Source: Bdellovibrio bacteriovorus str. Tiberius (GTDB lineage: Bacteria; Bdellovibrionota; Bdellovibrionia; Bdellovibrionales; Bdellovibrionaceae). From it: a DNA stretch of 64,000 nucleotides. Each line of letters begins with the position of its first letter. The stretch's first letter is position 1. The notes beneath the pieces were generated by a model. It made no database searches. It worked only from the letters and a program-made list of their open reading frames with translations, and was not told where the DNA came from. The position numbers and the translations under genes were made by a program. The stretch is from contig NC_019567.1 in assembly GCF_000317895.1 (NCBI RefSeq), positions 3,906,001 through 3,970,000 of the forward strand, given 5' to 3'. Below are positions 1 through 8,685 of the stretch, one piece after another.

Positions 1-1
1 T

Positions 2-124
2 TTTTATTTAGTAAAGCGCGAGAGAAATGGTTTACCAAAGTGGATTTCCGAACAACAATGGCAGATGAAAGAGATTCGAAAAATCTCTCCTGACTTTGTC
101 CTGTTGGAATTCACAAGACCATGA
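2..124 (+). CDS. C-terminal fragment of an unidentified protein (cut by window start)
   Basis: An open frame runs from base 2 to a TGA at 122-124 and gives about 40 residues ending in LLEFTRP. The composition (charged, with a short hydrophobic run, no low complexity) looks like a real protein end. Its stop overlaps the ATG of the next gene in an ATGA arrangement, the usual sign of translational coupling in a co-transcribed pair. The family cannot be named from this fragment. The neighbouring frame also stays open to a TGA near base 91, but lacks the stop/start overlap. Confidence 0.5.
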   Translation, partial: FYLVKRERNGLPKWISEQQWQMKEIRKISPDFVLLEFTRP

Positions 125-1332
125 AAGTAATTGCGACTCTTTCTTTTTTGCTGGTGACCTTCTTCCTGTACGGATTTTATCTGAATCAGTACGAACTGGC
201 TGTGGTGCCACCACAGATCACCTCACAGCATTCTTCCCGCAATCTGTATGACTATAAAGGTGTGCTGAATGTGCACACCGATCTTTCCAGCGGGTCGGCC
301 ACTTCAAGTTTTGTCATCACTTCAGCGAAACTTGCCAACCTGGATTTTATCTTTTTCACCGACTACAACATCTTCAATATTCCGACGACGTTTGAATCCT
401 ATCACGGGAACCTGCTGGTCTTTAATGCCGGCAAATACAGCTATCTGGATTCGCGTTTGATTTACTATTCTTTAAATCAGGAAAGTATCGGCGCAAATCT
501 GGGTGATGCCCAGGTGAAACTGTCCGATTTGCTGTCACAAAAAACCGGCGCCAGCAAAGACACGCTGACGATCCTGGCTCATCCGTACAAAGCGGGTTAT
601 TCCTGGTCCGGCGAAATTCCTTCAGGCCTTGATGGTTTCGAACTTTTGAACATGAAAAGTCTGATCAACCGCGCCTGGGGTGAGTCCAAGATCTCCACCA
701 TCTGGAGTCTTCTGATTTATCCATTCAATCCGCGTCTGGCATTTGTTCGACTTTACACCGAGCCCACGGATGAAATCGCACTTTTGAACAAACTCAGCCA
801 GCAGCGCAAAGTGGTGGTCTATGCCGGAACCGAAGCCTCGGCCCGTGCGATCCCGCTGGCGAATTACTTCATCCGCTTCCCAAGCTACAAACGCAGCTTT
901 GAATTCATGAGCAATCACGTGCTGCTGAAATCCGAACTGACGGGAAGTTTCAACAGTGACCGCACCAAGATTTTCAATGCGATTAAAAACGGAAGCTTCT
1001 ATATCGCGCTGGACACTTTGGGTGATCCAAAAGGATTTTCAGCCACCATCGAAGACGGTAATCACAGTCACATGATGGGCTCGGAAGTGAAGTTCAGCAA
1101 AAACATGAGTCTGAAAGTGATTCTGCCTGCGAAGCCTCAGGACTTTTTTGAAATCATGATCATCAAAGACGGTGAAGTGGTGGCAAGAAAGAATGATCCA
1201 GAACCGGTATTTGAAATCAAAGAGCCGGGTACTTATCGGGTGCAGGTGCGAGTCAGCCCGATGCTGCCAATCCCGGACGCCAAAAAATGGATCACCTGGA
1301 TTTACACCAATCCGTTCTACGTTCGCCCTTAA
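121..1332 (+). CDS. Membrane-anchored PHP-domain-like protein with altered metal motifs
   Basis: 403 residues. An N-terminal hydrophobic segment (about residues 3-20) should anchor or export the protein. The next region resembles the PHP (polymerase and histidinol phosphatase) fold: a VLNVHT motif near residues 48-53, FFTDYN near 78-83 and ILAHP further on. Canonical PHP enzymes have HxH in motif I and TDHN in motif II. Here the first His is Asn50 and the motif II His is Tyr82, so the metal site is incomplete and catalysis is doubtful. The last 90 or so residues look beta-rich and may be a separate domain. The start overlaps the stop of the preceding frame (ATGA), and the stop overlaps that of the convergent ferredoxin gene. 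Substrate unknown; family call is moderate. Confidence 0.7.
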   Translation: MKVIATLSFLLVTFFLYGFYLNQYELAVVPPQITSQHSSRNLYDYKGVLNVHTDLSSGSATSSFVITSAKLANLDFIFFTDYNIFNIPTTFESYHGNLLVFNAGKYSYLDSRLIYYSLNQESIGANLGDAQVKLSDLLSQKTGASKDTLTILAHPYKAGYSWSGEIPSGLDGFELLNMKSLINRAWGESKISTIWSLLIYPFNPRLAFVRLYTEPTDEIALLNKLSQQRKVVVYAGTEASARAIPLANYFIRFPSYKRSFEFMSNHVLLKSELTGSFNSDRTKIFNAIKNGSFYIALDTLGDPKGFSATIEDGNHSHMMGSEVKFSKNMSLKVILPAKPQDFFEIMIIKDGEVVARKNDPEPVFEIKEPGTYRVQVRVSPMLPIPDAKKWITWIYTNPFYVRP

Positions 1333-1625
1333 TCCCCTGACAACGGAACTTCGACGGTGAGCCCATCCACGGGCTCAATCTGGCAGGCCAGACGCTCGAA
1401 AGGCTGAAAGCCCCGGTCTTCGGCCATCTCCTGTTCCAGCTCGTTGCGCTCAGGCAGTTTTTCCAGTCCCTTCACCACAAAAACCCGGCAGGTTCCGCAG
1501 GTCGCGTTTCCGCCACAGGTGTGGTTCAGCGCCACCTTCGCCCGCAAGGCCACGTCCAAAACGGAATGATCCTTTTGACTCACTGAGACATCAATATTTT
1601 CGGGCAAAAAGCTTATAATTTTCAC
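1329..1625 (-). CDS. 2Fe-2S ferredoxin
   Basis: A plant/adrenodoxin-type [2Fe-2S] ferredoxin of 98 residues. From the GTG start, cysteines at about 37, 43, 46 and 81 form the C-x5-C-x2-C...C cluster motif (CGGNATCGTC, then LAC). It should be a soluble one-electron carrier; the partner is not evident from the neighbours. A longer frame begins at 1655, but the GTG at 1623-1625 is preferred. It is preceded by AAAGAG at suitable spacing, and the protein then starts directly with the first beta strand (KIISFLP). The gene is divergent from the exonuclease gene at 1677 with about 50 bases between them, so their promoters must overlap. Confidence 0.85.
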   Translation of the reverse strand: MKIISFLPENIDVSVSQKDHSVLDVALRAKVALNHTCGGNATCGTCRVFVVKGLEKLPERNELEQEMAEDRGFQPFERLACQIEPVDGLTVEVPLSGD

Positions 1626-1676
1626 GTGATCACTCTTTAGTTGAAACAGCCCCATCCATTTTGTATCAATGTTTTT

Positions 1677-2294
1677 ATGAGATTCATAGCTTTTGACTTA
1701 GAGACCACTGGTACAGTTCCTGGAGTAGATCAAATCGTAGAAATCGGTGCCGTTCGTTTTATCGACGGCCAGCCCGAGGCGATCTTTGCCACTTTGATTG
1801 ACCCACTTCGCCCAATCCCACCGGGAGCTTCCGCGGTGAATGGCATCTCTGACGACATGGTTAAAGGCAAACCTTTGATCGATTCTATCCTGCCGGCTTT
1901 TGCTGAGTTCTGCGGTGAGGACGTTCTGGTCGCGCACAATGCGCCGTTTGACTCCCAGTTCCTGATTGCTGACATCAAGAAGCATGAAACCACCGCGCCG
2001 AAAGGTGTGATCCTGGACAGCCTGCCGATTGCTCGCAAAGTCTTCCCGGGTCTTCCGAACTACAAACTGGGAACTTTGGTTCAGCACTTGAAAATCCCTA
2101 CTTCCAATTTCCACCGCGCTGAAGAAGATGCGACTTACCTGGGCCACATGTTCAGCCAGATGATGAAAAGAATCTCTATCGGCGGCCAGGCACCTCAGGT
2201 CGGCAATCTGATCGCCCTGACCGGCAAACCCGAACTGCGTTTCCCGCAGATCGTGCGCCAGCCAAAACAAATGGATTTCTTCGGAGGTCTGTAA
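1677..2294 (+). CDS. DnaQ-like 3'-5' exonuclease (DEDDh)
   Basis: 205 residues of a single RNase H-fold exonuclease domain. The five DEDDh residues are visible: Asp7 and Glu9 (FDLETTG), Asp92 (NAPFD), His146 and Asp151 (HRAEEDA). These bind two metal ions and hydrolyse 3' ends of DNA or RNA. The sequence resembles the epsilon-type proofreading domain, but stand-alone copies also serve in repair or RNA maturation, so dnaQ is not assigned. An upstream in-frame TTG at 1641 is rejected because the conserved first strand (RFIAFDLET) begins right at the ATG at 1677. A strong bidirectional terminator follows. Confidence 0.88.
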   Translation: MRFIAFDLETTGTVPGVDQIVEIGAVRFIDGQPEAIFATLIDPLRPIPPGASAVNGISDDMVKGKPLIDSILPAFAEFCGEDVLVAHNAPFDSQFLIADIKKHETTAPKGVILDSLPIARKVFPGLPNYKLGTLVQHLKIPTSNFHRAEEDATYLGHMFSQMMKRISIGGQAPQVGNLIALTGKPELRFPQIVRQPKQMDFFGGL

Positions 2295-2300
2295 AAAGAA

Positions 2301-2326
2301 AAGCCCCTGAAAAGGGGCTTTTTAGT
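2301..2326. terminator. Bidirectional Rho-independent terminator
   Basis: Perfect 8-base stem AAGCCCCT / AGGGGCTT with a GAAA tetraloop, followed by a T run on the plus strand and preceded by an A-rich run that serves the minus strand. It lies between the convergent ends of the exonuclease gene and the NAD synthetase gene. Confidence 0.9.
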
Positions 2327-2328
2327 TT

Positions 2329-3951
2329 CTAGATTTCACGCGCCCGGTGAGCCACCGGATATCTTCTGCCCCGACCGAATGAGTGCTGCGACACTTTCAA
2401 AATCGGCGGCGCCTGCCAGCGTTTGAATTCCGTGCGCATCAACACCGGCAGCAACCATTTTTCCGTCGCTGATTTTGCCGGACCTGATTTTTCCACCAGA
2501 TAAGTCACGGCCTTGTCCAGATCATCGTACTCCGGCAAAGAATCCTGATCCTTCTGATTCGGACGAAGTTCTGCCGATGGTGGACGATCAATGATCTCTT
2601 GCGGGATCACTTCACCTTGTCGATTGTAGTATCTGGCCAGTGCATAAACTTGCGCCTTGGTCAGATCCCCCAGTGGCGCCAAACCACCGCACATGTCCCC
2701 GTACAAAGTGGAATAGCCTGAAGCATATTCACTCTTGTTCCCGGTCGTCAGCAGCATGCTGTTTTCTTTGTTGGACCAGGCCATCAAAGTCAGACCCCGT
2801 AAACGTGCCTGCAGATTTTCATTCACGATGCTGAAACCCTCAAGCCCCAGGCCCTTGTTCAAAGCCTTCAGCACGGATTCATACATCGGACCGATTTCTA
2901 CAGTTTTGAAATCCACACCCATATTGGATGCCAGATCCTTCGCCAGCGTCAGACTTTGTGGAGCATTGAACGGCCCCGGAAGCCCCACACCCACAACATT
3001 CGCCGGGCCCAAAGCATCCACCGCCAAGGCGGCCACGACTGCGGAATCAATCCCGCCGCTAAGACCCAGATGAACTTTTTTAATGCCGGTCTTTTCACAG
3101 AAATCACGGATTCCCAAAACCAGCGCCCGGCGAAGTTCTTCGATAGCTTCCAGTTTTGCGTTCTTGTTCCAGATTTCCATTGTGTCGAGATCAATCACAT
3201 TGATGTCTTCACTGAACTGCTGGCAGGTCAGAAGTTTTTTGCCTTTTTTATCCAGCACGAAGCTTCCACCATCAAAGATGATTTCGTCCTGCGCGCCCAC
3301 CAGATTCACGTACATGATCGGGGCATTAAAATACGCCGCCGTTTTTCGGGTGACATATTCACGCTGCTTCATCTTGCCGACAAAGTAAGGCGAAGCACTG
3401 AGGTTGATCACCATGTCGATCTTTTGTTTTTTTACTTTTGCCAGCGGGTTTTCGCGGTAAGCCGAATTCCCCTTGGCGTCCGGCCACGCCCAGATATCTT
3501 CACAGATGGTCAGGAAGAACTTCTTCCCTTTCCATTTGAAATAGTTCCTGGAAAGGTCACCGGATTCGATGAAACGGGCTTCATCAAAAACGTCGCCGGT
3601 CGGCAGAAGTTGTTTGTGAAAGAAGCGCGGCTTTTCACCTTTGGCGATCAAAGCGGCGCTGTTGAAATAAGGACGCCCCTTTTTTGCCGGGTTCCTGGTG
3701 ATCAGGCCCATGATCACGCCGATATTTTTAGGAAGTTTTTTAATCAGGTCTTTGAATTCGGATTCTTGTTTGGCGACGAGCTTTTCACGCTCCAGAAGAT
3801 CAAACGGGTGATAACCAAACAAGGTGCATTCAGGGAAGACAACCAGATCACATTTTCTTTGAACGGCCTGGTTGACGAAATCGAGGATCTTTTCTTTGTT
3901 AAACTGAAAGTCAGCAAGAACTGGATTTATTTGGGCGACGGCGATTCTCAT
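2329..3951 (-). CDS. nadE: Glutamine-dependent NAD+ synthetase
   Basis: 540 residues, the usual length of the two-domain enzyme. The N-terminal nitrilase-type glutaminase domain has Glu41 (FPECTLFG), a KQLLPTGDVFDE segment carrying the catalytic Lys and a TICEDIW motif with the nucleophilic Cys. It feeds ammonia to the C-terminal synthetase domain, whose ATP pyrophosphatase loop reads LSGGIDSA. The enzyme amidates nicotinic acid adenine dinucleotide to NAD+ in the cytoplasm. The ATG overlaps the stop of the upstream DUF2203 gene by four bases, so the two are probably co-translated. NadD, an earlier pathway step, is encoded at 10.7 kb. Confidence 0.95.
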   Translation of the reverse strand: MRIAVAQINPVLADFQFNKEKILDFVNQAVQRKCDLVVFPECTLFGYHPFDLLEREKLVAKQESEFKDLIKKLPKNIGVIMGLITRNPAKKGRPYFNSAALIAKGEKPRFFHKQLLPTGDVFDEARFIESGDLSRNYFKWKGKKFFLTICEDIWAWPDAKGNSAYRENPLAKVKKQKIDMVINLSASPYFVGKMKQREYVTRKTAAYFNAPIMYVNLVGAQDEIIFDGGSFVLDKKGKKLLTCQQFSEDINVIDLDTMEIWNKNAKLEAIEELRRALVLGIRDFCEKTGIKKVHLGLSGGIDSAVVAALAVDALGPANVVGVGLPGPFNAPQSLTLAKDLASNMGVDFKTVEIGPMYESVLKALNKGLGLEGFSIVNENLQARLRGLTLMAWSNKENSMLLTTGNKSEYASGYSTLYGDMCGGLAPLGDLTKAQVYALARYYNRQGEVIPQEIIDRPPSAELRPNQKDQDSLPEYDDLDKAVTYLVEKSGPAKSATEKWLLPVLMRTEFKRWQAPPILKVSQHSFGRGRRYPVAHRAREI

Positions 3952-4310
3952 TCAATCGTTATACGCCCAGAAAAGCCATCTTGGTAGCCGTGCCAGTGAT
4001 TAATTTCAACTTCTGGATACTTCCAGCAATAGTATCCATCACCATTGTCAAAATCAGCCATCCACAAGCCCTTGGGCTCGCCGCCCAGCTTTTCGATTTT
4101 AACCTGCCAACGGTCAATAACAGTGTTGATCTGAGTTTCAATAACCGCCACGGAAGGGTGGCTTTTGTCGGAATAGGCATCGATGCGGTTCAGGTGTTGT
4201 TTCACCTCACGGCAGGCCTCTTCAGTCATACGGTAAATGACGGGAAGCAAGCGGCGCGCTTCATCCAAATTAAATGTTTTACTGCGATTGATCTCAATCA
4301 CATTTTCCAA
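3948..4310 (-). CDS. DUF2203 family protein
   Basis: 120 residues matching the DUF2203 pattern: an N-terminal TFNLDEARRLLP helix, a central helical region, and a conserved C-terminal half (GLWMADFDNGDGYYCWKYPE, then HWHGYQDGFSGR). The function of this family is not established. It is soluble with no signal peptide. Its stop overlaps the nadE start in an ATGA motif, which suggests coupled expression and possibly a link with NAD metabolism, but that is context only. Confidence 0.8.
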   Translation of the reverse strand: MENVIEINRSKTFNLDEARRLLPVIYRMTEEACREVKQHLNRIDAYSDKSHPSVAVIETQINTVIDRWQVKIEKLGGEPKGLWMADFDNGDGYYCWKYPEVEINHWHGYQDGFSGRITIE

Positions 4311-4432
4311 AGGAACTCCCCCATCACTGAACAGATAGGCTGTATCCTTTAAAGAATGTTCTGTTTCAAGAAATTAACGACATGACAGACAACTTAAGAA
4401 TTTCTATGAAGAATTTCTAAACGCGACGCAGA

Positions 4433-5317
4433 TTATTTTTCAAAACTCTTCGACATTTGCAGGGCCTGACCGCCCAGGAACACGACAAGCGCCAGAATGA
4501 TGGCGACGATGAACAGAATTCTTATAAAATTTCCAATGGTGAACGGTTCTTCCTCTTTTTCGAACGTTTTGACCGGCGGCTTCTTCACCGCAAGCTTCTT
4601 CACCGGCGGAGTCAGCGACTCCCCGGAAACAATCGAAGCTTTTCCTTCACCGTTTGATTTTTTTTCAAGTTTTTTGCGTTCCGCTTCGGTCAGCCCCGAA
4701 ATCGCCACAGAACGCGTTTTCTGCGGTCTGGGACCATAACTGCCGCCACTGCTGCCGCGGAAGAATCCACCGCTGCCGCCGCCTTCCAGCGCGATTTCAA
4801 CGACCTTTCCTTGGGCGCCCCCGCCAGTTTCCACCCCGGAAGACGGACGACGACCCCGGTTCATGAAACGACTGCCCCCACGAGATTGAGAACCGGCATA
4901 AGTGCCCCCGCCGGAACCACCACTGCCGCTGCCGCCACTGCTGTCACTGCCTGAACCACTTCCTGAACCGTCTTTATTGGACCCCGAACCACTGCCGCTG
5001 GATCCGCCGCTACCACTGCCATTCGGCGGACGACCGTTCGCCCACGTTCCGGCCTGGAATCGGGTGTTGCACCCTTCATCGGCCACCGTGGTGTCTTCAC
5101 TTCCCACGGAAGGAAGCTCGCCCATTTCCAGCAAACATTGCACGTAAGAACCCATGTAGTTTTTGATGAAGGCATCCATGGGTTTGATAATTTGAGACGT
5201 CAGCCCGATCAATAATGCGACAATGATCACGAGCATAAGGACATACTCGAGCGCGGCCTGACCTCGCTCGCTGGGTAGTCCAGATGTAAGTTGAGATTTC
5301 TTCACTCGTAAGAGCAT
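4433..5317 (-). CDS. Flp-pilin-like protein with Gly/Ser linker and C-terminal membrane segment
   Basis: 294 residues. Residues 19-25 read GQAALEY, the G-x4-E-Y signature of Flp/Tad prepilins (cleavage after Gly19, Glu at +5, Tyr at +6), followed by a hydrophobic helix to about residue 45. A short domain with two cysteines follows (near 61 and 84). Next come about 100 residues of Gly/Ser-rich linker, a basic Lys/Pro region, and a second hydrophobic segment close to the C-terminus (IRILFIVAIILALVVFLGG). True Flp pilins are about 50-80 residues with no second membrane helix, so this is not an ordinary pilin. No Tad assembly genes are nearby. The ATG has a poor ribosome site; a GTG four codons later is the alternative. 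It is divergent from the TPR gene, only 19 bases away. Confidence 0.7.
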   Translation of the reverse strand: MLLRVKKSQLTSGLPSERGQAALEYVLMLVIIVALLIGLTSQIIKPMDAFIKNYMGSYVQCLLEMGELPSVGSEDTTVADEGCNTRFQAGTWANGRPPNGSGSGGSSGSGSGSNKDGSGSGSGSDSSGGSGSGGSGGGTYAGSQSRGGSRFMNRGRRPSSGVETGGGAQGKVVEIALEGGGSGGFFRGSSGGSYGPRPQKTRSVAISGLTEAERKKLEKKSNGEGKASIVSGESLTPPVKKLAVKKPPVKTFEKEEEPFTIGNFIRILFIVAIILALVVFLGGQALQMSKSFEK

Positions 5318-5336
5318 TTAGGTCATAATACAGCAT

Positions 5337-6668
5337 ATGCCCAATGGACTGAATTTCAATCGACTCATATTTACTGTGTTCTTGGCTTTTGTCTCATTTC
5401 TGGTCATTGATCAGCCCCATGCCCGCGCGGCAGAGCAGACCAAAGACGAGTTCTCTCTCTTTGAAGACGAGCTGAAACCGGCAGCGACGCCGGCTCCTGC
5501 GGTCGTAAAACCCACCGCCCCCACCATCAGCAAACCAACTGTGACCAAACCCACGGTGACCGCACCCAAAGTAGAAACCCCGAAAGTCGCAACACCTGCG
5601 GCCCCGGCCACTCCGGCAGTTCCGGAAAAAACAACGGTCACCGTGCCGAAGCCTGAACCCGTGGCCGCCCCGGTGGCAACGGTCCCTGCAGACGAAACCC
5701 CCGAGCAAAAAATTGAGCGCCTGAAAAAAGAAATCCGCGCCAGCCCCAAAAATGCGCGTCTGATTGTGGATTTGTCAGAGGAACTTTACAAAAAAGAAGA
5801 ACACGAAAAGGTCACTTTGCTTTTGTGGAAACACGTCGACAAGATCGACCGCCGCGGACTTCTGATCCTGGCAAGATCCCATGAAAAACGCAAAGAACCA
5901 ACCGAGATGATCCGTTCCCTGAATGTGCTTCTGGGTAAGGATGAAAAAGACTATGAGGCTTACAATCTGATGGGGAATGCCCACATCCTTCAGCGCAAAA
6001 CCAAAGACGCGATGGAAGCCTACAAAAAGTCCATCGAGTTGAATGCGAAATACGAACCGGCCTACGACGGTCTGATCTCGCTTTATGAAAAGCGCGACAC
6101 GCCGAACCTGTATGAACTGCGCATTCTTTTGCAGGACATGGTGCAAAACATCGGTCCGCGCCCGCAGTACCTAAGAAAACTTTGCGAGATCAACACCCGC
6201 GACGGCACTTACGAACCCGCAGTGCAGTCCTGCAAGGAAGCCATTCAGAAAGACCCTAAAGTCGCCGACGCTTACGTTTACCTGGGACTTTCCTACAAGG
6301 CCCTGGGGGAAGACGCCATCGCGGTAAAGACGCTTAAAAAAGCCGCCAGCGACTTCCCCAAGTCCGAGCTTGCGCAATACCATTATGGCGCCCTGCTGGA
6401 AGAACAGAAAAACTATATCGAGGCGATGAAGGTGTTTAAATCGGGAACGGAAGCCGATGGCCAGGCGGGACGCTCGTGGCTGGGACTTGCCACCACGTCG
6501 TTTGAACTGCGCAAGTATGATCTTTCGCTGATGGCTTACAAAAACGCCTGCAAATTTGACAAAAAAAATGCCGTGGCCTTTAGAAGAGCCACGACAGTTT
6601 TAAGAAACGCGAAGAACAACAAATGGACCGACCAGTTTGAACAGGCGTCGGACAACTGTACGTTCTAG
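5337..6668 (+). CDS. Exported TPR-repeat protein with Pro/Ala/Thr-rich linker
   Basis: 443 residues. An N-terminal signal peptide (hydrophobic about 9-25, then AHARA) points to the periplasm or surface. It is followed by a low-complexity Pro/Thr/Val/Ala stretch (roughly 45-115). The remainder is tandem tetratricopeptide repeats, with recognisable units such as YNLMGNAHILQRKTKDAMEAY and VYLGLSYKALGEDAIAVKTL. TPRs are protein-binding scaffolds; no partner can be named. The gene faces the Flp-like gene across 19 bases and converges on rimO with overlapping stops, so it is probably monocistronic. Confidence 0.85.
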   Translation: MPNGLNFNRLIFTVFLAFVSFLVIDQPHARAAEQTKDEFSLFEDELKPAATPAPAVVKPTAPTISKPTVTKPTVTAPKVETPKVATPAAPATPAVPEKTTVTVPKPEPVAAPVATVPADETPEQKIERLKKEIRASPKNARLIVDLSEELYKKEEHEKVTLLLWKHVDKIDRRGLLILARSHEKRKEPTEMIRSLNVLLGKDEKDYEAYNLMGNAHILQRKTKDAMEAYKKSIELNAKYEPAYDGLISLYEKRDTPNLYELRILLQDMVQNIGPRPQYLRKLCEINTRDGTYEPAVQSCKEAIQKDPKVADAYVYLGLSYKALGEDAIAVKTLKKAASDFPKSELAQYHYGALLEEQKNYIEAMKVFKSGTEADGQAGRSWLGLATTSFELRKYDLSLMAYKNACKFDKKNAVAFRRATTVLRNAKNNKWTDQFEQASDNCTF

Positions 6669-8038
6669 TTTTCCACCACGATCTCACCAATCAGATCGTA
6701 TTCCATGTTGTCGGTGATGTGAACTTTCACCATGTCACCGACCTGGGCCTGACCATCATTGATCAGAACCACACCGTCGATATCCGGAGCCTGACCCCAG
6801 AAACGGCCCTGCAACAGCAGATCTGTTTCCTCTGAGAAGCCTTCCACGATCACTTGCAAAGTTTTACCGACAAAGTCGCTGTGCTTTTCACGAGAGATGT
6901 TCTGCTGAACTTCCATCAAAGCATCGTGACGGTATTGTTTTGTTTCTTCGTCGATCTGGTTGTCCATGCGACCACCCGGAGTGTTTTCTTCCGGAGAATA
7001 CTTGAAGCAACCCACGCGGTCGAACTGCTGTTCGGCCACGAAGTTCAAAAGCTCTTCGAACTGCTCCTGAGTTTCACCCGGGAAACCCACAATGAACTGT
7101 GTGCGGATCACCGCTTCCGGCAGATGTTCACGGATGTTCATCAGTGCCGTTTCGATCTCATCACGGGTCATTTTACGGTTCATGGATTTCAGAACCTGAT
7201 CGTTCACGTGCTGCAAAGGCATGTCGAAGTACTTCACGATCTTGGTGCTGTTTTTGATAACCTGAACCATCTCTTGCGTGATGCCATCTGGATACAGGTA
7301 CATCAAACGGATCCACTGCAGGCCTTCAACCTGATCCAGAGCCTTCAACAGCTCAACCGGGCTTTCTTTGCGAGTTGGATCTTTACGACGGATATCAAAA
7401 CCATAATCAGTGAAATCGTGGCTGATGATGATCAGCTCTTTCACGCCGCCCGCAACCAGCAACTTGGCTTCGGCCACGATCGCGTCGATGGAACGGGACT
7501 GCAGGTTGCCACGGATCAATGGGATCGCGCAGAACGCACAACGCTTCATGCAGCCTTCAGAGATTTTCAAATAAGCACGGTGACCCGGCTGGGAGTTCAC
7601 ACGCGGAGTCGCTTCTTCCTGCAGATAAGTTGGCAGGTTGAAGAAGGTCTTCTGTTTTTCACCTTCATCAGAGTTTTTCAAAATCTTGGCGATGTTCTGG
7701 AACTCACCAGAGCCCACGAACAAGTCTGCTTCCGGCAAACCTTCCACCAGGTCGTCTTTATAACGCTGGGTCAGGCAGCCCGCGACAACAACCTTTTTGA
7801 TTTTGCCTTCTTGTTTCAGGTCACTCATGTCCAGAATGCGCTGAATGGATTCTTTTTTGGAGTCTTCGATGAAACCACAGGTGTTCACGATAACTGTGTC
7901 CGCCTGATCCGCCTCGCCCACAACATCATAGCCGTCTTTCATCAAAGTACCGGCCATGATTTCGCTGTCGACAAGATTCTTCGGGCAACCCAGAGAGATA
8001 AAGTGAACTTTTTTGTTTTGAGCAGTCTCTTGTTTCAT
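6665..8038 (-). CDS. rimO: Ribosomal protein S12 methylthiotransferase
   Basis: 457 residues with the MiaB/RimO domain order. The N-terminal UPF0004 domain starts with the RimO-typical FISLGCPKNLVDSE. The central radical-SAM domain has the cluster motif CMKRCAFC. A C-terminal TRAM-like domain follows. The enzyme uses two iron-sulfur clusters and SAM to methylthiolate an aspartate of ribosomal protein S12. The LGCPKNLVDSE signature separates it from the tRNA enzyme MiaB. The start overlaps the lolA stop by four bases, so it is the last gene of a comF-lolA-rimO operon. Confidence 0.93.
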   Translation of the reverse strand: MKQETAQNKKVHFISLGCPKNLVDSEIMAGTLMKDGYDVVGEADQADTVIVNTCGFIEDSKKESIQRILDMSDLKQEGKIKKVVVAGCLTQRYKDDLVEGLPEADLFVGSGEFQNIAKILKNSDEGEKQKTFFNLPTYLQEEATPRVNSQPGHRAYLKISEGCMKRCAFCAIPLIRGNLQSRSIDAIVAEAKLLVAGGVKELIIISHDFTDYGFDIRRKDPTRKESPVELLKALDQVEGLQWIRLMYLYPDGITQEMVQVIKNSTKIVKYFDMPLQHVNDQVLKSMNRKMTRDEIETALMNIREHLPEAVIRTQFIVGFPGETQEQFEELLNFVAEQQFDRVGCFKYSPEENTPGGRMDNQIDEETKQYRHDALMEVQQNISREKHSDFVGKTLQVIVEGFSEETDLLLQGRFWGQAPDIDGVVLINDGQAQVGDMVKVHITDNMEYDLIGEIVVEN

Positions 8039-8685
8039 AGGTCAGTTACCTGTGCATCTTTTGGCGGTTGATATTTGAACAGTTTCTTATTTTCTTTTTT
8101 CAGGAACTTCACATCGGAAAACTTCATGGTGGTCAGGTTTCCGATATCGTCCAGGTAGGAAATCGTCTGCAGCGTGTTGTCCTTGGACTTCACCGTCAGC
8201 TTCAGGGATTTCACGGTCAGGCCATCATTCAGCGGCTGCACTTCGATGTTGACCAGCCCCCCGTCTTTTTCCTCTTTCAGGATCTTGAAGTTTTTGTTCA
8301 GATCCTCACCCAGCAAAGAAGAAATCAGGATGTGGGACTTCGTCTTTTTGTCGACGATGCCCTTTGCCACCTGCACCGGTCCGCCGAATTCTTTTGGCGG
8401 AACCTGCACGCTCCAGATGGTTTTACCATCGAACACCAGCAGAGTTTCTTCCGGCTTGGTGTTTTCCCAGCGGAACTTTCCGTTCGCCAGATAGATCTTG
8501 CCGTCGTACTTGGTTTCTTTGCCAAGCAGTTCAGACTTCACAGTCTTTTCCACATTCATTTCCACAAGCTTTGTGGTGCGGTATTTTTTTGCGACTTTCT
8601 GAAGAGCACCGTTGCCAGTAATGGCCGCCATAGCACTCAAAGAAAACAGGAATGTCAGGACCAGGGATAAAGTCGATCTAAGCAT
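8035..8685 (-). CDS. lolA: Outer-membrane lipoprotein carrier protein LolA-like
   Basis: 216 residues from the ATG at 8685. An N-terminal signal peptide (MLRSTLSLVLTF...SAMA) is followed by a LolA-type sequence: KYDGKIYLANGKFRWE, LLVFDGKTIWSVQ, and the C-terminal SYLDDIGNLTTMKFSDVKF. LolA ferries lipoproteins across the periplasm from LolCDE to the outer membrane. The open frame extends further upstream inside comF, but the signal peptide decides the start. The gene overlaps the comF stop by eight bases and the rimO start by four, implying a tightly coupled operon. Confidence 0.85.
   Translation of the reverse strand: MLRSTLSLVLTFLFSLSAMAAITGNGALQKVAKKYRTTKLVEMNVEKTVKSELLGKETKYDGKIYLANGKFRWENTKPEETLLVFDGKTIWSVQVPPKEFGGPVQVAKGIVDKKTKSHILISSLLGEDLNKNFKILKEEKDGGLVNIEVQPLNDGLTVKSLKLTVKSKDNTLQTISYLDDIGNLTTMKFSDVKFLKKENKKLFKYQPPKDAQVTDL

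Noticed and set aside
1641-1676. Extended N-terminus of the exonuclease from TTG 1641
   Set aside because: No ribosome site, and the conserved fold starts at the ATG at 1677; the extension overlaps the divergent ferredoxin leader.
2956-3987. 343-codon open frame on the plus strand
   Set aside because: Antisense to nadE, which has unmistakable motifs; no domain visible.
4405-4430. Direct repeat AGAATTTCT...AGAATTTCT between DUF2203 and the Flp-like gene
   Set aside because: Only two short AT-rich copies; no sign of a CRISPR or phage site.
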